Of a stretch of 64,000 nucleotides of DNA, positions 59,163 through 64,000 are shown piece after piece; the stretch's first letter is position 1, and each line of letters opens with the position of its first letter. The notes beneath the pieces were generated by a model, which saw only the letters and a list, made by a program, of their open reading frames with translations, did not search any database and was not told the origin of the DNA. The DNA comes from Shimwellia blattae DSM 4481 = NBRC 105725 (GTDB lineage Bacteria; Pseudomonadota; Gammaproteobacteria; Enterobacterales; Enterobacteriaceae), in the NCBI RefSeq assembly GCF_000262305.1, contig NC_017910.1, positions 2,728,001 to 2,792,000 of the forward strand. The letters are read 5' to 3'. The position numbers were made by a program, and so were the translations under genes.

Positions 59163-59237
59163 TGGGGTATCGCCAAGCGGTAAGGCACTGGATTCTGATT
59201 CCAGCATTCCGAGGTTCGAATCCTCGTACCCCAGCCA
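59163..59237 (+). tRNA. tRNA-Gln(CUG), extra third copy
   Basis: 75 nt, anticodon CTG. It differs from glnV/glnX at two bases that pair in the anticodon stem: CACCGG/CCGGC becomes CACTGG/CCAGC, a compensated C-G to T-A change. E. coli K-12 has only seven genes in this operon, so this is an added member. Confidence 0.95.
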
Positions 59238-59241
59238 ATAC

Positions 59242-59272
59242 AAAGGCTCGCTTCGGCGAGCCTTTTGTTTTT
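59242..59272 (+). terminator. Terminator of the Met/Leu/Gln tRNA operon
   Basis: AAAGGCTCGC-TTCG-GCGAGCCTTTTG followed by TTTTTG: 10-base arms and a stable TTCG tetraloop, 5 bases after the last tRNA. Confidence 0.92.
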
Positions 59273-59327
59273 GTATCTTCCGGATCCCCTGAGGCAGGCA
59301 CCCGACAACCGGTGCCTGCGGCGACAG

Positions 59328-60506
59328 CTATAACCCGAGCGCGTAACGCAGCGCCTGGCGTTTTAAGACACCGGCACGCTGTGCCGCCATCAACCCCAGA
59401 TTACGCAACACCTTCACCGGGGCCAGCGAATTACTGAACCCGGCATAAAACAGATCCATGGCGCTTTGCATCACCAGGTTGTCCGGCTGGCGCTGGCGCT
59501 GATAGCGCTTCAGCACCGGCTCCCGATACCAGCATTCACCATAGTTGCGGGCGCGGGCCAGCACATCAATCAGCGCCTGAGCATCCCGGTAGCCAAGGTT
59601 AACCCCCTGCCCCGCCAGCGGATGAATGGTGTGTGCCGCATCCCCCACCAGGGCGATGCCGTCCTGCACATAACTCAACGCGTGGCGGCGCACCAGCGGG
59701 AAGGATCCGCAGTTCACCGGGGTCACCTCCCCCAGGCGCTGCGGGAAGGCGCGGTTAATTTCATGCTGCAACTGCGCCATGGGCATATTGCTTAACTGGC
59801 GGATCCGCGCCGGGGCGTCATACCAGGCCAGCGAGCCCCAGTTATCAAACAGCGGCAGAAACGCCCGTGGCCCCTGGGGGGTGAACTCCTGCCAGGTAGC
59901 GTCTCCCGGGGCCTGAGCGCACTGAACGCTGACCAGCATGCAGGACTGGCTGTACTCCCAGGCGTGGATACCAATACCGGCCCACTGGCGGACCCGGGAG
60001 TCTGCGCCATCGGCACCGACCACCAGAGCAGCACTGAGCCGCTGACCATCGGTAAACTGCAACTGGTGCTGGCCGTTCTCTTCCCGGATCATCCCGCTGA
60101 GTGTGGCCGGGCACAGGCAGCGCACCTGCGGGTGAGCCTCCAGCGCCTGCCACAGCGCCCGTTGCAGTACGGCGTTTTCGACCATATAGCCCAGCTCCGG
60201 CAGCTGTAATTCACCGGCGTCGAACACCACGTGGGCCTGCTGCCACTCCCAGGTTTCCAGCCGGGTATAAGGATGGCTGCGCATCGCCTGCACCCGGCGC
60301 CAGGCCTCCAGGCTGCGTAAAAAGCCCACTGACGCACTGCTGATGGCAGAAATGCGCACATCCGGCGGTTCGCTGGCATCAAATGCGGCGGGCAGGTGCT
60401 GCTCAATCACCGCGACCTGAAATCCCTCCCGGGCCAGCCCCAGCGCCACGGCTGCGCCAACCATGCCACCGCCAACAACCGCCACTTCCGTTTGCTGATG
60501 TTTCAT
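59328..60506 (-). CDS. ubiF: 2-Octaprenyl-3-methyl-6-methoxy-1,4-benzoquinol hydroxylase
   Basis: FAD monooxygenase for the C6 hydroxylation step of aerobic ubiquinone synthesis. Of two adjacent ATGs, that at 60506 gives 392 residues (E. coli 391); longer in-frame starts are not conserved. The FAD-binding motif VVGGGMVGAAVALGLA is near residue 8, a DG-type motif VVGADGADSRVR near 170, and the family motif GDAAHTIHPLAGQGVNLGYRDA near 290. Divergent from miaB, with 146 bases between them. Confidence 0.96.
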   Translation of the reverse strand: MKHQQTEVAVVGGGMVGAAVALGLAREGFQVAVIEQHLPAAFDASEPPDVRISAISSASVGFLRSLEAWRRVQAMRSHPYTRLETWEWQQAHVVFDAGELQLPELGYMVENAVLQRALWQALEAHPQVRCLCPATLSGMIREENGQHQLQFTDGQRLSAALVVGADGADSRVRQWAGIGIHAWEYSQSCMLVSVQCAQAPGDATWQEFTPQGPRAFLPLFDNWGSLAWYDAPARIRQLSNMPMAQLQHEINRAFPQRLGEVTPVNCGSFPLVRRHALSYVQDGIALVGDAAHTIHPLAGQGVNLGYRDAQALIDVLARARNYGECWYREPVLKRYQRQRQPDNLVMQSAMDLFYAGFSNSLAPVKVLRNLGLMAAQRAGVLKRQALRYALGL

Positions 60507-60652
60507 CATGTTATCCCGTGAATTCACCTGCCCTGAGTGTACCGGATTTTTGGATTTAATGGCGGGTGTGTGCACTCTACTGGTCACGAACCCGGCAAAG
60601 CATTACAATACGCGCCCTGCATTCCTGGCGTTAACTGAGAAATGGCAAGTCA

Positions 60653-62077
60653 ATGACAAAAAAACTCCATATCAAAACCTGGGGCTGTCAGATGAACGAA
60701 TACGATTCATCCAAGATGGCCGATCTGCTGGAAACCACGCACGGTTTTACCCTGACCGACGTGGCCGAAGAGGCAGATGTTCTGCTGCTGAATACCTGTT
60801 CGATCCGTGAAAAAGCGCAGGAGAAGGTTTTCCATCAGTTAGGCCGCTGGAAAACACTGAAGGATAAAAACCCCGAGCTGATTATCGGTGTTGGCGGTTG
60901 TGTTGCCTCCCAGGAAGGGGAGCATATTCGCCAGCGCGCCCACTATGTGGACATTATCTTCGGGCCACAAACCCTGCACCGCCTGCCGGAAATGATCAAC
61001 CACGTCAGCGGCAATCGCAGCCCGGTGGTGGATATCAGCTTCCCGGAGATAGAAAAATTCGATCGCCTGCCCGAGCCCCGCGCCGAAGGCCCGACCGCGT
61101 TTGTCTCTATCATGGAAGGCTGCAACAAATACTGCACCTACTGCGTGGTGCCCTACACCCGTGGTGAAGAGGTCAGCCGCCCTGGCGACGACATCATTCT
61201 GGAGATAGCCCAGCTGGCGGCCCAGGGAGTGCGTGAAGTAAACCTGCTGGGCCAGAACGTTAACGCCTGGCGCGGTGAAAACTTCGACGGCACACCGGGC
61301 ACCTTTGCCGACCTGCTGCGCCTGGTGGCGGCCATTGACGGTATCGACCGCATCCGCTTTACCACCAGCCACCCTATCGAGTTTACCGACGATATTATCG
61401 AGGTATACCGCGATACGCCGGAGCTGGTGAGCTTCCTGCACCTGCCGGTACAAAGCGGTGCCGACCGGGTACTGAACCTGATGGGCCGCACCCACACGGC
61501 GCTGGAATATAAGGCGATTATCCGTAAGCTGCGCGCTGCGCGCCCGGATATCCAGATAAGCTCTGATTTTATCGTCGGCTTCCCGGGAGAGACCGGGGAA
61601 GACTTCGAACAGACCATGAAGCTGATCGCCGATGTTAACTTCGATATGAGCTACAGCTTTATCTTCTCTGCCCGCCCGGGGACCCCGGCGGCCGACATGG
61701 TGGACGACGTTCCCGAAGAAGAGAAAAAACAGCGGCTGTATATTCTGCAGGAGCGCATTAACCAGCAGGCAATGGCCTGGAGCCGCCGGATGCTGGGCAC
61801 AGTACAGCGCATCCTGGTGGAAGGCACCTCGCGCAAGAGCATTATGGAGCTGTCCGGGCGCACCGAAAATAACCGGGTGGTGAACTTCGAAGGCACGCCG
61901 GAGATGATCGGTAAGTTTGTGGATGTGGAGATAACCGAGGTGTTCCCGAACTCCCTGCGCGGCACCGTGGTGCGCACGGAAGAGGAGATGGGCCTGCGGG
62001 TGACCGAAAGCCCGGAATCCGTGATTGCCCGCACCCGTAAAGAAGACGAGCTGGGTGTCGGAATCTGGCAGCCCTGA
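60653..62077 (+). CDS. miaB: tRNA-2-methylthio-N6-dimethylallyladenosine synthase MiaB
   Basis: Radical-SAM methylthiotransferase that modifies A37 of tRNAs reading UNN codons. It has 474 residues, as in E. coli. The N-terminal domain holds the second cluster's cysteines in WGCQMNEYD, NTCSIREKA and GVGGCVAS. The radical-SAM cluster is C-x3-C-x2-C in CNKYCTYCVVP near 157. A C-terminal TRAM domain covers about 378-440. Substrates are expected to include tRNAs for UNN codons, not those of the neighbouring Gln cluster. Confidence 0.97.
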   Translation: MTKKLHIKTWGCQMNEYDSSKMADLLETTHGFTLTDVAEEADVLLLNTCSIREKAQEKVFHQLGRWKTLKDKNPELIIGVGGCVASQEGEHIRQRAHYVDIIFGPQTLHRLPEMINHVSGNRSPVVDISFPEIEKFDRLPEPRAEGPTAFVSIMEGCNKYCTYCVVPYTRGEEVSRPGDDIILEIAQLAAQGVREVNLLGQNVNAWRGENFDGTPGTFADLLRLVAAIDGIDRIRFTTSHPIEFTDDIIEVYRDTPELVSFLHLPVQSGADRVLNLMGRTHTALEYKAIIRKLRAARPDIQISSDFIVGFPGETGEDFEQTMKLIADVNFDMSYSFIFSARPGTPAADMVDDVPEEEKKQRLYILQERINQQAMAWSRRMLGTVQRILVEGTSRKSIMELSGRTENNRVVNFEGTPEMIGKFVDVEITEVFPNSLRGTVVRTEEEMGLRVTESPESVIARTRKEDELGVGIWQP

Positions 62078-62094
62078 TAGCCAGAATCACCGGG

Positions 62095-62126
62095 GCGGCA
62101 GGCGGGATCCCGCCCGCCGCTTTTTT
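62095..62126 (+). terminator. miaB terminator
   Basis: Long GC stem GCGGC-A-GGCGGGATCCCGCC-C-GCCGC followed by TTTTTT, 18 bases after the miaB stop. Confidence 0.85.
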
Positions 62127-62135
62127 ATTTACCCC

Positions 62136-62164
62136 CTTGCATTCTGAAGCCCGCACCCAAATAT
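62136..62164 (+). promoter_or_regulatory. Sigma-32 type promoter for phoL-ybeY-corC
   Basis: CTTGCAT (62136-62142) and CCCAAATAT (62156-62164), 13 bases apart, fit the heat-shock pattern CTTGAAA-N13-CCCCATNT. The ybeZYX operon is heat-inducible in E. coli. The leader would be about 130 nt. Confidence 0.6.
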
Positions 62165-62253
62165 CACAGCCGGGCCTTGCGCCTTCTCTCTGCGCCATGA
62201 ATAATTTTCTTAACGGCCGGGACCATCTCCGTAATCTTTACCCTGATTGTCCA

Positions 62254-62294
62254 TGTAAGAGGCCCCTGTAAGAGATCTCTGTAAGAGGTAAGAG
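62254..62294 (+). repeat. Tandem TGTAAGAG units before phoL
   Basis: TGTAAGAG begins at 62254, 62267 and 62280 (13-base period), followed by another GTAAGAG at 62288. Each copy carries a Shine-Dalgarno-like AAGAG; the last, extended to AAGAGGAA, serves the TTG start at 62302. Confidence 0.75.
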
Positions 62295-62301
62295 GAATAG
62301 T

Positions 62302-63360
62302 TTGAATACCGAAACCCGTGAATTAACGCTGGAACCCGCAGATAATGCCCGTTTACTCAGCCTGTGCGGCCCGTTTGATGACAATATCAAACAGCTTGAG
62401 CGCCGCCTGGGCATCGAAATCAACCGCCGCGACAACCACTTTACGCTGACCGGCCGCGCGCTGACGGTGAACGCCGCCGCCGATATTCTGCGCCACCTGT
62501 ATGTGGATACCGCCCCCATGCGCGGTAAAACGCAGGATATCGAACCGGAACAAATTCATCTGGCGATTAAAGAGTTCCGCGTTCTTGAGCAGGTTGCCGA
62601 GAGCGTGCCGGAGTACGGCAAAGCGGTCAATATCAAGACCAAACGCGGGGTCATTAAGCCACGCACCCCGAACCAGGCCCAGTACATTGCCAATATCCTC
62701 GACCACGACATCACCTTTGGTGTTGGCCCGGCGGGCACCGGTAAGACCTACCTGGCGGTTGCCGCCGCCGTAGACGCCCTGGAGCGCCAGGATATTCGCC
62801 GCATCCTGCTCACCCGCCCGGCGGTGGAAGCCGGTGAAAAGCTCGGCTTCCTGCCCGGGGATCTGAGCCAGAAAGTCGATCCGTATCTGCGCCCCCTGTA
62901 TGATGCGCTGTTCGAAATGCTGGGCTTTGAAAAGGTTGAGAAACTGATTGAGCGTAACGTGATTGAGGTGGCCCCGCTGGCCTATATGCGCGGGCGTACC
63001 CTGAACGATGCGTTTATCATTCTTGATGAGAGCCAGAACACCACCATCGAGCAGATGAAAATGTTCCTGACCCGCATCGGCTTTAACTCTAAGGCGGTAA
63101 TCACCGGGGATATCACCCAGATAGACTTACCGCGTAATGCCAAATCCGGCCTGCGCCACGCTATTGAGGTGCTGGCTGAGGTCGACGAAATCAGCTTTAA
63201 CTTTTTCCACAGCGAAGACGTGGTGCGCCACCCGGTAGTGGCCCGCATTGTAAACGCCTATGAAGCCTGGGAAACCGCAGAGCAAAAACGTAAAGAGCAA
63301 CTGGCGGCCGAGCGTAAACGCGAAGCGCAGGCGTCAGAAGCAAGCCAGGAGAATAAATGA
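62302..63360 (+). CDS. phoL: PhoH-like ATPase PhoL (YbeZ)
   Basis: Cytoplasmic PhoH-family ATPase linked to RNA metabolism and ribosome maturation with YbeY. It starts with TTG at 62302 after AAGAGGAA; no ATG fits the conserved N-terminus NTETRELTLEPADN. It has 352 residues against about 346 in E. coli. Walker A is GPAGTGKTYLAVAAA near 145, and Walker B is FIILDESQNTT near 240. The C-terminus is a charged helix. Its end overlaps ybeY by 4 bases. Confidence 0.95.
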   Translation: MNTETRELTLEPADNARLLSLCGPFDDNIKQLERRLGIEINRRDNHFTLTGRALTVNAAADILRHLYVDTAPMRGKTQDIEPEQIHLAIKEFRVLEQVAESVPEYGKAVNIKTKRGVIKPRTPNQAQYIANILDHDITFGVGPAGTGKTYLAVAAAVDALERQDIRRILLTRPAVEAGEKLGFLPGDLSQKVDPYLRPLYDALFEMLGFEKVEKLIERNVIEVAPLAYMRGRTLNDAFIILDESQNTTIEQMKMFLTRIGFNSKAVITGDITQIDLPRNAKSGLRHAIEVLAEVDEISFNFFHSEDVVRHPVVARIVNAYEAWETAEQKRKEQLAAERKREAQASEASQENK

Positions 63361-63824
63361 GCCAGGTGATTCTTGATCTGCAACTGGCCTGTGAAGACAC
63401 CACAGGCCTGCCAGATGAAGCCCGGATCCAGACATGGCTGGACGCGGTTATCCCGCAATTTCAGGCAGAGTCTGAAGTGACTGTGCGCATTGTGGATGAG
63501 CCAGAAAGCCACGAGCTGAACCTGACCTACCGCGGGAAAGACAAATCCACCAATGTGCTCTCCTTCCCCTTTGAAGCCCCACCGGGCATGGAGATGCCCC
63601 TGCTGGGCGATTTGGTTATCTGTCGCCAGGTGGTTGAGCGGGAAGCACAGGAGCAGGACGTCTCGCCAGATGCCCACTGGGCGCACATGGTGGTACACGG
63701 CAGCCTGCACCTGTTGGGGTATGATCACATTGAAGATGACGAAGCCGAAGAGATGGAGTCTCTGGAAACGGAGATAATGCTTGCCCTCGGCTACGACGAT
63801 CCGTACATTGCCGAGAAAGAGTAG
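63357..63824 (+). CDS. ybeY: Endoribonuclease YbeY
   Basis: Zinc-dependent RNase needed for 16S rRNA 3'-end maturation and 70S quality control. It has 155 residues, the E. coli length. The metal motif HGSLHLLGYDH (three histidines, near 114-124) and the conserved Arg in LTYRGKDKSTNVLSFPF near 59 are present. Coupled to phoL by an ATGA overlap. Confidence 0.97.
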   Translation: MSQVILDLQLACEDTTGLPDEARIQTWLDAVIPQFQAESEVTVRIVDEPESHELNLTYRGKDKSTNVLSFPFEAPPGMEMPLLGDLVICRQVVEREAQEQDVSPDAHWAHMVVHGSLHLLGYDHIEDDEAEEMESLETEIMLALGYDDPYIAEKE

Positions 63825-63867
63825 CCTGTGCGGCCAGTCTCTGGCCCCGCAGTATAATGTAACGCCC

Positions 63868-63886
63868 GGGGAGCCGTGGGCTCCCC
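63868..63886 (+). other. Hairpin between ybeY and corC
   Basis: GGGGAGCC / GGCTCCCC with a 3-base loop and no T-run, in a 104-base gap. It may be a processing site inside the operon. A TATAAT at 63853-63858 lacks a good -35. Confidence 0.4.
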
Positions 63887-63928
63887 CTGGCAGACAATTG
63901 ACTAACATGAGAACCCAATCAAAACGCC

Positions 63929-64000
63929 ATGAGCGACGACAATTCACACAGTAGCGACACTCTCCACAGTAAGAAGGGGTTTTTCTCCCTGATCCTGAGC
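63929..64000 (+). CDS. corC: Magnesium/cobalt efflux protein CorC, N-terminal 24 codons (cut by window edge)
   Basis: Reads MSDDNSHSSDTLHSKKGFFS and continues beyond the window. It matches the start of E. coli CorC (YbeX), a CBS-domain protein that helps Mg2+/Co2+ efflux and acts with YbeY in ribosome maturation. It follows ybeY as in the ybeZYX-lnt operon. Confidence 0.9.
   Translation, partial: MSDDNSHSSDTLHSKKGFFSLILS

Noticed and set aside
58578..59237. Regularly spaced near-identical repeats suggesting a CRISPR array
   Set aside because: Each repeat is a complete 75-nt tRNA-Gln with CCA; spacers are irregular and there are no cas genes.
58432..59308. Open frames encoding repeated GWGTWIRTRECR-type peptides
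   Set aside because: Antisense translations of the tRNA-Gln genes, not proteins.

Overview
The window is an enterobacterial chromosome segment that follows, almost gene for gene, the nadA-tol-pal / cyd / suc-sdh-gltA / kdp / pgm-seqA-fur / nag / asnB / miaB-ybeZYX stretch known from Escherichia coli K-12. Protein lengths and sequences are close to E. coli throughout. The class A acid phosphatase at 48823-49572 matches, as I recall it, the crystallised enzyme of Escherichia (now Shimwellia) blattae, including catalytic histidines at mature positions 150 and 189. The best guess is therefore Shimwellia blattae or a very close relative. This identification is from memory, not from a search.

Layout. 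1-3723: end of zitB, nadA with a NadR operator, a Lys/Val tRNA operon (5 tRNA-Lys, 2 tRNA-Val) and cpoB. 3733-8688: the Tol-Pal cell-envelope system (pal, tolB, tolA, tolR, tolQ, ybgC). 8822-11966: cytochrome bd-I oxidase (cydA, cydB, cydX, ybgE) behind a 771-bp control region with two FNR boxes. 12738-22489: one long TCA-cycle array (sdhCDAB-sucABCD), divergent from gltA. 24472-28025: nei, pxpC, pxpB, ybgI and ybfA. 28381-36173: kdpFABC potassium pump with its kdpDE two-component system. 36261-41985: a small EamA-type gene, pgm, seqA, ybfF, ybfE, fldA and fur. 42070-46521: a chitooligosaccharide operon (chiP porin, chiQ lipoprotein, GH20 chitobiase). 46983-49572: glnS and the acid phosphatase. 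49841-56210: nagE divergent from nagBACD. 56485-59237: asnB and a Met/Leu/Gln tRNA operon with eight genes. 59328-64000: ubiF, miaB, phoL (ybeZ), ybeY and the start of corC.

The genes form coherent circuits. Oxygen control (FNR at cyd) and catabolite control (CRP at sdh-gltA and nag) govern respiration and the TCA cycle. Amino-sugar use is linked by NagC-type boxes at nagE/nagB and upstream of chiP. The chiP leader carries a 17-nt sequence fully complementary to the ChiX small RNA of E. coli, so chitosugar uptake and hydrolysis look jointly controlled.

I did not find a convincing unknown multi-gene system. The points most worth checking are gene losses relative to E. coli (pnuC, pxpA, mngRAB, phr/dtpD), a tRNA-Lys 3'-end repeat, a 57-bp tandem repeat in tolA, an extra tRNA-Gln with a compensated stem change, an unusual EIIC half in NagE, a non-conserved uof leader before fur, and repeated Shine-Dalgarno-like units before the TTG start of phoL.
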